This document shows positions 35,826 to 45,320 of a DNA stretch of 64,000 nt, piece after piece. Location: the NCBI GenBank assembly GCA_030386875.1, contig CM059558.1, forward strand, positions 12,961,752 to 13,025,751, written 5' to 3'. The DNA comes from Morinoia aosen. Taxonomy: Eukaryota; Arthropoda; Malacostraca; Amphipoda; Talitridae. Position numbers and translations under genes: made by a program. Below the pieces are notes generated by a model. The model was given only the letters and a program-made list of their open reading frames with translations. It did not search any database and was not told where the DNA came from. The first letter of the stretch is position 1, and every line of letters begins with the position of its first letter.

Positions 35826-36590
35826 GAATTGTTACCTAAGATTGTTGCCTTTGTTGCTAGAAGTATCATTTCTACTATGTTATACAGCTATTGTTTGTTC
35901 TCATGTTCTTGTCTCATGTTTCCTCATCCCATGAATAGAACCATATCATTTCTACCATCTTTCATGACCTATTCACTCTGAGAAAGTAGACTAATATGTG
36001 ACTACCACCCATGGGCACTAACTGAATATGTCAGCTCCCAGATTGTTTTTTTTATTTTTTTTTTTTCGAGCTCAATGATGGGGGAGGATGGAAGCCCTCT
36101 ACGCAGTGTTACTTCTGTAACTCGATGATAGCTATGTATTTTTAGGGCACTTGCGGCACTGTCTTATGTAAAGAGAATTTTCACTCTCCATCAACATCAT
36201 TGATAGCTGTAAATTAACTCCCTTTTCTTTCTCCCTCAGAGTCCTGTCCACAGGAGTTTCCTTTGTTTATCAGTAACAGTAGAGTAAATTTTTCATTTGA
36301 AATTGCCACATTGGTATCAGGAAGCTCCAGGCTGCACCGTCCCAGGCTGGACCTTCAATTAAGCCCGGTATACTCATGTGTGACACAAGTTAAGGCATGC
36401 CCTAGTTACTAACATACACTTAAGTACTGTGCCTTGTTTGTCCAATTCTGTGAAAGTACATCTAAAGTAAGGGGTGGGAAAAAAGTGAAATATACTGAGA
36501 GCTAACGAACGTTTGAAATGTGTAGTGTAGTAACATACTATAGCCAGGCGTGATATCGTCTTGGAAGATTATAGATGAGGAAACTGCAAT
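35826..36590. other. Probable 3' UTR of the I-type LINE and flank
   Basis: No open frame. A T-rich run ending TTTTTTCGAG (to 36070) resembles TTTCTTTTTCGAG just 5' of the element (30268-30280) and may be an expanded target duplication, but the 3' end of the element is not certain. Confidence 0.35.
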
Positions 36591-36690
36591 ATGGCCGGGC
36601 GCACTGCGTTGGTACCTCGGGGGTTTCAGCGTGGGTAAGGCGTCCGGCCATAAATGGGTGGGCAGCTGAAACCCCTATGGGGTTAGGCTG
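36591..36690 (+). ncRNA. LINE 3'-end structured block, copy A (pseudoknot-capable)
   Basis: Stem 1 ATGGCCGGGCGC (36591-36602) pairs with GCGTCCGGCCAT (36640-36651). Stem 2 GGGGGTTTCAGC (36619-36630) pairs with GCTGAAACCCCT (36665-36676). The arms interleave, which is an H-type pseudoknot topology. The same block occurs at 51264-51350 and 57226-57311, about 50-65 nt after the ORF2 stop there. Here no matching ORF2 end lies directly upstream, so it is an internal remnant or part of the preceding LINE's 3' UTR. Confidence 0.55.
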
Positions 36691-36916
36691 CTCAGTGCGT
36701 CTGAATGTGTATTATGTACAAAACCTCAATTGCGTGACAATTATAATCTTGACCGGCAATACTATTAATGAACAACTCCAAGTTCTGCATAGTGAAACTT
36801 CTTTCCCTTCTGTCAAACCAGACCCAGCTCTGACAAGAGAAACATACGTTCAGCCGTGGAGCTGCATGGAGACCTCTTCGAAGCTCCAATAACCATCAAC
36901 TAAAGAAAAAAAAGAC

Positions 36917-37163
36917 GACTGGAATGAGCCAGTCGGGTAGAGTGGGCTGTAATAACCCAATGTGCCTGGGGATGGTGTTTTGACACACTGGTTGTCCTGG
37001 TGATGCCATCCAATGGTGGCTTGTGACAAGGATTGATAGATCCTGAGTAGTTTAGTGGACAAGCCTGGTACCAGGCGCTGAACTCTTTGTGTGGAAATTG
37101 TGGAGGGAATTGTAGGCCGTTACAAAGGCCCCGACACTGTCGGCCCTCAAGTTCAAGTTCAAC
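36917..37163 (+). mobile_element. Orphan 3' UTR of the CR1/L2-like LINE
   Basis: About 247 bp that match the 3' UTR of the full element at 42288-42540. It begins exactly at the GACTGG-AATGAG-CCAGTC hairpin and ends in AAGTTCAAGTTCAA. There is no coding part, so it is either a maximally 5'-truncated copy or a SINE-like unit using the LINE tail. It lies in the same orientation and immediately upstream of the full element. Confidence 0.85.
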
Positions 37164-37258
37164 GTATTGAATTAACTCAAATTTGTTTACTTTCGGCTAC
37201 TATAAGCATTTCCTGGCACACGACGGAAATTAGCTATTGAGGGATACAAAACCATACG

Positions 37259-37316
37259 GTACGGCTCGCTCTTCACACTCGGAGTGTGAACGGAGTGTGA
37301 TCACGAGGAGCCGTAC
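37259..37316 (+). promoter_or_regulatory. Nested hairpin in the LINE 5' UTR
   Basis: GTACGGCTC (37259-37267) pairs with GAGCCGTAC (37308-37316). Inside, TTCACACTC pairs with GAGTGTGAA (37272-37290). The perfect 9-bp stems suggest an RNA structure near the 5' end of the CR1/L2-like element; no function can be assigned. Confidence 0.5.
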
Positions 37317-37732
37317 GTCGTTGAGTGTGGTGTACGATACGGTGTGCACGTGCGTCCAATTCTCCGACGAAAATTGTGGTGAATTAAAGTGAAGTTGCTG
37401 AAAAACTGGTATAGTTTGTATATTCACGTGAGTACAGTGTGTGACTTTGTATGGAGTGCTCGTGAGAGTAGTTTTTTTTTGCTGCGTGAGAGTTGAGACT
37501 GAGCATTGGACTTTGGTGTGGTGACTTGCAATTTTTGACTGAGGTGTTTTGACTGGTAAGCTTTCTTTGCATATAAAGAGTATAGTGTGTGACATTGTAG
37601 AGAGTGACTGTGAGAGTAGTAGGAAACGTTTTTGTTTCTTTTTGTTTGATAACTTGATTTTCAGTAGATTTGGTGAGTGAAGACTTCTTCTGCCTGTGAA
37701 ATTTGTACTGAGATAGAAGTCTGTGTTTGAGG

Positions 37733-38830
37733 ATGGCAAGAAATAGGACTGGTCGTAGGAAGGGAGGTGCAAGTGGAATGGATGAGGAGATTGAGTGCAT
37801 GACTTGTAAAGAGTGGATAGATATAGATGCATGCAAAGGTTTGAGAGAAATGAGTCGGAGAAAGTTGAGTGATCTTGTGTTTACGTGCTGGAAATGTTTG
37901 AATGATGAGAGTAAGAAGTTGAAAGAGGAGGTTGAGAGATTGACAATTTTGATGGTTGCTTTAGAGGCTGACTTGAAGGATGAAAGGAAGCTGAATGAAG
38001 GGAAGAATGAGAATGGTGCAAATGCAGTGAATGAAGAGGTAAATGGTGGTGCAAGGAGTGCAAATGAAGTGGATGATAATGCAAATGATGGTGCAAGGAG
38101 TGTGAATGAAGTAAATGATGGTGCAAATGTGACAGATGAGAGTAGAAGGATGAATGAGCATGATGAAAGAGGTAAAAATGGAAAGAAAGTGAATGAGCCA
38201 CCTGTTGTGGTGCCACATGAGGTGCAGGAGCCTGTAGTGGAAGCGAATGAAAGGAAGATGAATGGAAAGAATGATCTGAGTGAAAGAAGTGAGCGAAAGA
38301 GTAGCATGAAAGGGAGAGTAAGACCTATGATTAGAATATGTGGAGATAGCATGGTGAAGAATGTTGATAGGTTTGTATGTATGAGTGACAGTAGTGGATG
38401 TATGAGCATGAGAGGGAAAGGAGTGGAGGAGATTTGTAGGCATGCTGAGAGAGTGATAGATGGAATGGATGAAGGAATGGTTGTACTGCAAGGAGGTGGC
38501 AATGGGTTGCTTGAATGTGGGAGAGAACGTACGGTGAATGCATTTATGAAAGTTGTTGATAGGGCGCGGAAGAAGAATGTTAGAGTGGCAGTGACTAGCC
38601 TCTTAAGAAGGCCTGCGTGTGATGAGGAGTATGAAAGGGTGCGAAAGGAGGTGAATAGAGAGTTGCATGAAAGGATTATGAGTATGAGAGCTGAGAGTGT
38701 GAGAAAGCGTGAGCTGGGTTTCAGCTTCCTTGACATGGATAGCGTGATCCAGGATGGGTGTTTTCTTGGAGATGGAGTCCATCTTACAAAAGAAGGTGAG
38801 ATGAAACTCTCCAAGAAATATATCCGGTGA
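37733..38830 (+). CDS. CR1/L2-like LINE ORF1 with zinc finger and SGNH-esterase-like domain
   Basis: 365 residues from ATG 37733. A PHD/RING-like Cys cluster (CMTCKEWID...CWKCLN, residues about 20-65) leads into a charged coiled-coil region and Asn/Glu-rich repeats (NEVNDGAN type, about 95-150). The C-terminal half is an SGNH-hydrolase-like domain: ICGDSMVKNVD (serine near 203), GGGNGLLE (near 254) and DGVHL (near 348). These fit the Ser, Asn and Asp-x-x-His blocks. Esterase ORF1s are known from CR1 and L2 clades, where they bind RNA or lipid. The frame is intact. Confidence 0.88.
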   Translation: MARNRTGRRKGGASGMDEEIECMTCKEWIDIDACKGLREMSRRKLSDLVFTCWKCLNDESKKLKEEVERLTILMVALEADLKDERKLNEGKNENGANAVNEEVNGGARSANEVDDNANDGARSVNEVNDGANVTDESRRMNEHDERGKNGKKVNEPPVVVPHEVQEPVVEANERKMNGKNDLSERSERKSSMKGRVRPMIRICGDSMVKNVDRFVCMSDSSGCMSMRGKGVEEICRHAERVIDGMDEGMVVLQGGGNGLLECGRERTVNAFMKVVDRARKKNVRVAVTSLLRRPACDEEYERVRKEVNRELHERIMSMRAESVRKRELGFSFLDMDSVIQDGCFLGDGVHLTKEGEMKLSKKYIR

Positions 38831-38872
38831 ATCAGGGCTACTCATGTCATAATGGAAGCTGGAACTGGATGA

Positions 38873-41800
38873 ATGAAAATCCGTCAGAGCAAAAGTGAGG
38901 AACGTCTGGAATTGTCCAATTGTGTTGTAAGGTTTGGAAGTATAAATGTGCGTGAATGGAATGCAGGAAAGTTAGATGACCTCGTAGTAGAATTTGAGAA
39001 TGGAAAATTGGATTGTGTTGGCGTAGTAGAGACCCAAATGCGTGATAGAGTCAGTTTAACATGTAAGGAGAATAAGTATCATATGATAGGAAAAGGGCGT
39101 GTAAATTGGCAAAAAAGAGGTGGTGGAGTTGGTTTGATTGTAAAGAATGCTCTAAATTGGAAATTAGAGGAACTTCCTGTTGGAAATGAACCTGAAAGTG
39201 AAGATTTGTTAGCAATTAAGTGTGAAAGAATGCATGCCAGAGAATGTATTGTTGTGATTGTATGTTATATGACAACTGATGGGATTTTAGCTCATGAAGA
39301 GAATGTAAAAAAGTATGAAATATTAACAAGGATTGTACGAGAACACTGCAGGTGCCCTCTGATTGTGATGGGTGACATGAATGGCCATGTTGGTATACTT
39401 GGTGAGCCGGTGAATGCAAATGGACAAAAATTGATAGATTTTTGTGATGAGAATGAACTTGAAAACCTGAATGTAACAATAGGAAATGGCTTGCATACAT
39501 GGCAAAGCAGGGAATGGAAAACTGCAATTGACTATATGATTGTGAATAGTAGAGCAAGAGAGTGTGTCAATGAAATGTTTGTAGATGAAGATGATTTTGA
39601 TATTGATAGTGACCATAAAATGCTTGTGCTTGAATATAACTGGGGTAGAAAGGAGTCAATGCAAAAGGTCAGTAGTGTGAAAGAAAGTTGGCAGATAAAA
39701 AAGGCAAACTGGGAAGAATTTAAGAATGAATTGAGTAGGTATAACTGGAACAGGTGTGGAAATGTAAATGACCTAAATGGTGAGATTGCAAGAACCTTGT
39801 ATGATGTGGCAGAGCAAAAGATGGGTAGAATAAAATGTAGGAAAGGGACAGGGAATGCCAGGTGGTTTACAAGTGAGATAAAGGAAGAACGAATGAGAAG
39901 AAAGACTTTAAATAAGAAACAACGCAGTATGAGGAAAATGTATGAAAGAAACAGAATTACTGAGGATGAATGGCAGAGTGCATGGAATGAGTACAAGGAC
40001 CAGCAGAAGAAAGTAAGGAGAATGATTAATGAGGCTAGAGTTAAAGAGGAGAGACACCAAGTTGAAAATCTAAGAAAGAAAGGTCCGGATGGAATAAAAG
40101 ATTGGTATAAGTTTATACAAGGTAATGATAGAAGTAGTGAAGTTCAAGTTGATGAATTAGTAGTTAATGGTTGCAGTGTGCAAGATAGGATGCAACTGGT
40201 GAAAGCAGTTGAAGAATACTGGGAGGACATTGGTGGAATGAATGAGCAGGTTACAGATAATGCACCCATAAATTTTCTGATTGATGAACGTGAACTGCAA
40301 ATGGAAGACGAAATCACTTGTGAAGAGATTGTAAGTTTTTTGAAGAAAGTGAAAAATGGAAAGGCATGTGGCCCTGATAAGATCCCATATGAGTTCTATA
40401 AATTTGGAGGAGAGAGTGTGGTCAGTATGTTGAAATGTTTATTTGATGAGATATGGAAGAGTGAAAGAGTACCGGATGACTGGAACAAGTGTAATGTAGT
40501 TCTGTTGCATAAGGGTGGACATAAGAGTATGAAAGAACTTAAAAATTACAGACCAATTGCACTGGGTGACACTGTATGTAAGATATTTTGTGGTATTTTG
40601 AATGAGAGAATGAAAAATTTAGTTGGGGAATTAGGAGTCCTAGGTGAAGAACAGAATGGTTTTAGGCAGGATAGACGTGGGGAAGATAATCTGTTTGTAG
40701 TGAGTGAAATAATTGAGCGAATGAGGAAGGATGATAAGAAGGTGTATTTAGCATTCCTGGATATTGAAAAAGCGTATGACAGAGTGGATCGGGTTAGGCT
40801 CCTTGAAGTTCTGAGAAAAGTTGGGTTTAGCAGAAAAATAGTAAAAATTGTACAAAGTCTGTATGAGAACACAAGCGCTATATACAGGTTAGGAAATTTG
40901 GAAACGGGGCAAGTGAGGAGTGTTAGAGGAGTGAGACAGGGCTGTACTCTGTCTCCCCTGTTGTTTGGATTGTACACAGAAGAATTAGCAGTTCGACTGA
41001 GAAGGAGTGGCTTAGGACTGAAAGTTGGTAATGAGAGACTGAGCTGTTTGTTGTATGCTGATGATGTGGTTGTGGTTAGTGGATGTGGACATGAACTGCA
41101 AAGGATGCTTGACATTGTGAACGGATATAGTACAGATTTCAAGATGAACTTCGGTGCCTACAAAAGCAAGGTTATGGTTATAAATAGTGATGAGACTGAT
41201 AGAGACAGACTGTGGAATATTGGAGAAATCAGAATAGGTAGAACAAAAGAATACAAATATCTAGGTTGTATGATAAGTGAAGATGGATGCACTAGAACTA
41301 AGGGTGAGAAAGTGGCAAAAGCTATGCAGTGGAGTGGACGATTAAGTAGCGTGGCCAGATACAGAGCAAACAAGTATGAATGTGTGAGAGGAATGTGGAA
41401 GTATGTTGCTGTACCTAGTGTCATGTATGGTATGAGTGCTCTTGCTTGGAATGGAAGTGATCTTGAAAAGCTGGATGTAATACAAAATAAGGTAGGACGG
41501 TTAGCATTGGGTGCTCCAAAATGGACAGCTACAGAAGCCATTAGAGGTGACCTTGGGTGGAGCCTATTTTCAGAAAGAATGATGAAGGCGGTGCTGAATT
41601 ATAAGGTGAGAATTGAAAGAATGCAGAATAGCAGATGGGTAAAGCGAATTTTTGAATGGAATCTGAGTGTAAGCTATTGGGAGAAAGTGTGTTGGGGGCA
41701 TGCAAGGAAGCTTAGTATGCAAAAGATTATTCATGTTAGAATTGGGAGACCTGTGGATGACTGGAGTTTAATAAATCCTGGAGGTGTAGGGCCTGAGTGG

Positions 41801-42289
41801 GACTGCAAGAGGTGGAAGAAAGAGATTGAGAGGAAAACAAAAGAGTATGGATTGAATAAGTGGAGGCTTAGCATGGTGCGGAAGCCTACACTTGACTGGT
41901 ATATGAAAAAAGAAGCACCTAAGTTTGAGATGTTCTATGATGGTAGTTTTGGAAGTCAACTCTTGTTTGCTGTGAGATGTAAGTCATTGAGTGTGAACAG
42001 ACGTACATGGAGGTGGAATGAGAATAATAACAGATTATGTCGGCAGTGTATTAGTGGAGTGGAGGAAACAATTGAGCATTTTGTGCTGGAATGTAGTAAG
42101 TATGAGCAAGAGAGAGAAAGTTTTATGAATGTGGTGCTTGAGCAGTATGGAGAGAATGAGTGGTATGCCAGATGTGCTGAAGATGATTGCGGAATAAGCT
42201 GTCTTGCTGGATTGGATCAGGAGTGCAATTTGAGTATCATTGAAGCTATGAAATTGTTTCTTGTGCGTGCCTGGAGTAAGAGACAGTGA
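38873..42289 (+). CDS. CR1/L2-like LINE ORF2: endonuclease and reverse transcriptase
   Basis: 1,138 residues, uninterrupted, 42 nt after ORF1. An APE-type endonuclease is first (NVREWN near 26, VVET near 52, GDMNGH near 167, IDYMIVN, SDHK near 246). RT follows with FLDIEKAYDRV (near 629), GVRQGCTLSPLLF and YADDVVVV (near 728). A C-terminal Cys/His motif (CRQCISGVEETIEHFVLEC) closes it. There is no RNase H. Clade assignment (CR1, L2 or a related one such as Daphne) is by motif style only. Codon usage is strongly AG-rich on this strand, unlike its surroundings. All catalytic residues visible are present. Confidence 0.92.
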   Translation: MKIRQSKSEERLELSNCVVRFGSINVREWNAGKLDDLVVEFENGKLDCVGVVETQMRDRVSLTCKENKYHMIGKGRVNWQKRGGGVGLIVKNALNWKLEELPVGNEPESEDLLAIKCERMHARECIVVIVCYMTTDGILAHEENVKKYEILTRIVREHCRCPLIVMGDMNGHVGILGEPVNANGQKLIDFCDENELENLNVTIGNGLHTWQSREWKTAIDYMIVNSRARECVNEMFVDEDDFDIDSDHKMLVLEYNWGRKESMQKVSSVKESWQIKKANWEEFKNELSRYNWNRCGNVNDLNGEIARTLYDVAEQKMGRIKCRKGTGNARWFTSEIKEERMRRKTLNKKQRSMRKMYERNRITEDEWQSAWNEYKDQQKKVRRMINEARVKEERHQVENLRKKGPDGIKDWYKFIQGNDRSSEVQVDELVVNGCSVQDRMQLVKAVEEYWEDIGGMNEQVTDNAPINFLIDERELQMEDEITCEEIVSFLKKVKNGKACGPDKIPYEFYKFGGESVVSMLKCLFDEIWKSERVPDDWNKCNVVLLHKGGHKSMKELKNYRPIALGDTVCKIFCGILNERMKNLVGELGVLGEEQNGFRQDRRGEDNLFVVSEIIERMRKDDKKVYLAFLDIEKAYDRVDRVRLLEVLRKVGFSRKIVKIVQSLYENTSAIYRLGNLETGQVRSVRGVRQGCTLSPLLFGLYTEELAVRLRRSGLGLKVGNERLSCLLYADDVVVVSGCGHELQRMLDIVNGYSTDFKMNFGAYKSKVMVINSDETDRDRLWNIGEIRIGRTKEYKYLGCMISEDGCTRTKGEKVAKAMQWSGRLSSVARYRANKYECVRGMWKYVAVPSVMYGMSALAWNGSDLEKLDVIQNKVGRLALGAPKWTATEAIRGDLGWSLFSERMMKAVLNYKVRIERMQNSRWVKRIFEWNLSVSYWEKVCWGHARKLSMQKIIHVRIGRPVDDWSLINPGGVGPEWDCKRWKKEIERKTKEYGLNKWRLSMVRKPTLDWYMKKEAPKFEMFYDGSFGSQLLFAVRCKSLSVNRRTWRWNENNNRLCRQCISGVEETIEHFVLECSKYEQERESFMNVVLEQYGENEWYARCAEDDCGISCLAGLDQECNLSIIEAMKLFLVRAWSKRQ

Positions 42290-42540
42290 CTGGAATGAGC
42301 CAGTCAGGTAGAATGGTCAGTAATGACCCAATATGCCTGGGGATGGTGTTTTGACGCACTGGCTATCCCAGTGACGCCATCCAATGGCAGCTTGTGACAA
42401 GGATTGGTAAATCCTGAGTAGTTTAGTGGACAAGTCTGGTACCAGGCGCTGAACTCTTTGTGTGATAACTGTGGAGGGAATTGTAGGCCGTTACAAAGGC
42501 CCCGACGCTGTCCGCCCTCAATTTCAAGTTCAAGTTCAAG
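42288..42540 (+). other. 3' UTR and (TTCAAG)n tail of the CR1/L2-like LINE
   Basis: It begins with a GACTGG/CCAGTC hairpin that overlaps the ORF2 stop codon. It includes GGATGG...CCATCC complementarity and ends in TTCAAGTTCAAGTTCAAG. It matches 36917-37163 at roughly 85-90% by eye. Confidence 0.85.
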
Positions 42541-43486
42541 TACTAGGCTCCATGTTAACAAAAACGAGTTATGTGTATCACTGTCATCCCCAAACCTTCC
42601 TTTGCCTAGAGAAAGAATCGTACGTACAGAAAGCCGCCTGCCGGTTGCATAACTGTTTTAGTTAGGAAGTTTGTAACTGTGAAACACAGGTTTCAAAGTC
42701 GCCAAAGTTTGAAGCTGTTTTCTGACGTTTTCAAAGCGTGACGTTTGGTACCGTATAATTCAAGGGACCTCAATTGTGGGATAACTAATCATAATGTATC
42801 TGTTCAGAAAGCTGATGACCATTTCTTTTGAAATAGTAAATTTATTAATTTGAACCAATGTGCCTAATGCATCAAATTAGCACACAACAATAAATTGCTG
42901 AGGTACCTCACAATTGCAGTACCGTTTTAAATCTAATTAAAATTTATCTCTCAAGAGTTTGTAGAATCAAATCATTGTGATGCAGAGTTACATGTAGTGG
43001 CTTTTGAAGCTGCTTTCTTTCAACAAATTTGTTTCATTTGTATAAGAATTACATTCATGTGTTGGTCTTCAGAGCAGGTCAGCGGCCACTGCTTAAATTG
43101 CTCAAAGAATTTTTACAATAAAACAGCCCATTGATTTGATAGTTAATGAAAATAGGAGGTCAATTAAGAATGTAAGTTGATCAAGTGTAATTTTAGGTCT
43201 AATAAATTAGCTAGGCTAGCTACATACTCCTTATGATATCTTCCATAAGTAATATATATTTTTGATTTTCAAATAGCTTTGAAAATTGATTTATATGCTA
43301 GATTTGAAAATAGTTAAATATGCATAAAGTGTACCAATTAAAAATTTTGGTAAATTTTTAGGAGAGGATATTAATCAATTTTCAAAATTTTGTAGAACAG
43401 CTATTTTATTATTAATGTGACAATTCAAAATTGATATAATCTGATTTACTTTGCTTTATCTTCCTCAACTGTAATAATCCTCTAAA
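42541..43486. other. Gene-less stretch
   Basis: AT-rich sequence without recognisable genes or repeats. Confidence 0.5.
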
Positions 43487-43494
43487 AAAATCAT

Positions 43495-44176
43495 GGTCAA
43501 TATTGAATATAATATTGTCAACGAATTTCATAATTTCGTAGGTATAGATGGGTAATATAGTCGATTATAAGACGTTTTACAAGAATGACATTCCGCCCGG
43601 CGATGCCTTATTTTTGAATTATTCAACTTTGAAGCTGGCTTGTGCGCGCCATGGAAGCACGCGGGGCTAGCGTAATTAAATTAATAATGGAAGCTAACCC
43701 CCCATTACAAACGTAAAGAGGTTGGGTCGTAAGGGGTAGGCACAGTTCTTTTAGTGAAAATTATAAATGAAGGTTTCGAGTGACGTTTGTTTACATCGAC
43801 GCCAAGGTGGCTGCCGCCATGGCGCCAATTGGCTGAACATGGCGGCAGCCATCTTCGAGTCGATGTAAACAAACGTCACTAGAAAGCTTTATTTATAATT
43901 TTCACTAAAAGAACTGTTGCTACCCCTCACGACCCAACCTCTTTACGTTTGTAATAGGGGTTAGCTTCCATTTTCATTGCTAAAACAATGACTGTTTTTG
44001 CGTTAAAACGGCCATTCAAGAGCGCCGTTCGTATAACTTCAAACTTAAATAACCCGAAAATTAAGCATTTCCGGGCACATTGTCATTCGTGTAAAACGTC
44101 TTAAAATCGTCTATATTACCCATCTATACCTAAGAAATTATGAAATTCGTTGACAACATTATATTCAATATTGACC
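43495..44176. mobile_element. 682-bp foldback MITE with 8-bp TSD
   Basis: The left arm starts GGTCAATATTGAATATAAT and the right arm is its near-perfect reverse complement ending ATTCAATATTGACC. The two arms match to within about 20 bp of the centre (near 43835; CATGGCGGCAGCC and GGCTGCCGCCATG meet around it). An exact AAAATCAT flanks both ends (43487-43494 and 44177-44184). The 8-bp duplication points to a hAT-type transposase. No coding capacity. A strong candidate for hairpin RNA if transcribed, since it lies 1.2 kb upstream of the TTI2 start codon. Confidence 0.92.
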
Positions 44177-44589
44177 AAAATCATGTGATGAAGCAGATGA
44201 ATACTTGAACCTCCCCAACTTTTACAATGCGGTAACTTTATCTTGTACCTAATGATCAGTCTGCAGAATGTCATATTTTGTTAAATTGAATGTAGTATGT
44301 TTAATTTAAGTTTAACTATTACCAGAAATGTATAAATATCTTACAAAATTAAAATAAACCTTTTAATAAGTTTGAAAAAAATGTCCTGTTGAACTTGGTG
44401 AAAATGGACAGCTGAAAATTATATGTTATTTGAATAAATGTGAAGGCGAGGACAATAATAAATTTGAAATTTTTGGTGCTTGATTATTGGTAATTATATC
44501 AAAATAAACAATTTTTCTTCTATGCGCTTTCCGTTGCAGATGAGTATTAAACAAGTTATAGCAGTGACGTATTGTAACGTAACTGAATT

Positions 44590-44700
44590 AATCTAACCTA
44601 ACCTAACCTAACCCAACCTAACCCAAAGTAATCTAGCATAACCTAAAGTAAGCTAACATAACCTAAAGTAACCTAATGAAACCTAAAGTAACCTAATGTA
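44590..44700. repeat. Interstitial (CCTAA)n-like sequence
   Basis: Three perfect CCTAA units followed by CCCAACCTAACCC and degenerate ACCTAAAGTA units. CCTAA is the complement of the common arthropod telomere repeat TTAGG. It lies in the centre of a foldback element, so it is probably coincidental or a healed break. Confidence 0.7.
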
Positions 44701-44884
44701 ACGATCATTGGAGCGCATTACAGCCGTTGGAAAGGAGACTGCATTAAGGGTCCTCCCTTCAAAACTATTTTTCCCATGCTTGAAAGAATGAAATTGCAGT
44801 AGGTAACCTACCGCTATAACTCGTTGAATACTCATTTGCAACGGACAGTGCATAGAAGAAAAATTGTACATTTCAATCTAATTA

Positions 44885-45109
44885 GGGTAATGTTCGAATG
44901 GCCGGACGGTTCGAATCGTCGGTCATTCTTAGTTAATTTTAAATTTTCGCGCTCAGAAGCTATCTAAAAACTCAACCCGCAAGGCCTGTAGTGGTGTAAT
45001 CTGCTACGCGTCTTACGGTGTGGCTTTTGGATTGCTACTGATCGTCAAAATTGAAAATTAACTATGAGTGAACGAAGATTCGAACCGTTCGGTTATTCGA
45101 ACATTACCC
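44885..45109. mobile_element. Nested MITE, 225 bp, TA target duplication
   Basis: The ends are GGGTAATGTTCGAAT and ATTCGAACATTACCC, flanked by TA (44883-44884, 45110-45111). The arms match for about 60 bp. TA target choice is that of Tc1/mariner. It is inserted in the right arm of 44435-45175 and so is younger than that element. Confidence 0.88.
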
Positions 45110-45320
45110 TACAAATAATCAAGCACCAAAAATTGGAAAATTTATTATTGTTCTCTCTTTCACAAATACCATTATTTACAATCCAAGCCTCATGTTACAT
45201 TTTACTGAACCTAAAAGTTAGTGAGCTTGACTTAATGAATGTTTGCAAATTATTTATTATATTTTACATGCTATTGTTTAATTTTTTTTTCAGTTGATAA
45301 TATTATAGTTTTTTCTGCAG

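Larger units (their letters stand above)
44435..45175. mobile_element. Foldback element interrupted by a nested MITE
   Basis: CAATTTTTCTTCTATGCGCT (from 44509) is mirrored by AGAAGAAAAATTG (to 44863). The outer arm AATAATAAATTTGAAATTTT (from 44453) is mirrored at 45127-45160 beyond a 225-bp insertion in the right arm. Removing that insertion restores the symmetry. The outer limits are approximate and no target duplication is seen. Confidence 0.75.

Noticed and set aside
30268-36070. TTTTTCGAG direct repeat as the target duplication of the 30.3-kb LINE
   Set aside because: It would leave only 26 bp of 5' UTR, and both sides are low-complexity T-runs; kept only as a remark.
37230-39996. Long minus-strand frames opposite the CR1/L2-like ORFs (up to 476 codons)
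   Set aside because: Shadows of the AG-rich plus-strand coding sequence, with Ser/His/Leu-rich nonsense translations and no domains.
45064-45297. 77-codon frame upstream of TTI2
   Set aside because: It starts inside the nested MITE and runs into intronic or 5' flanking DNA; no homology.
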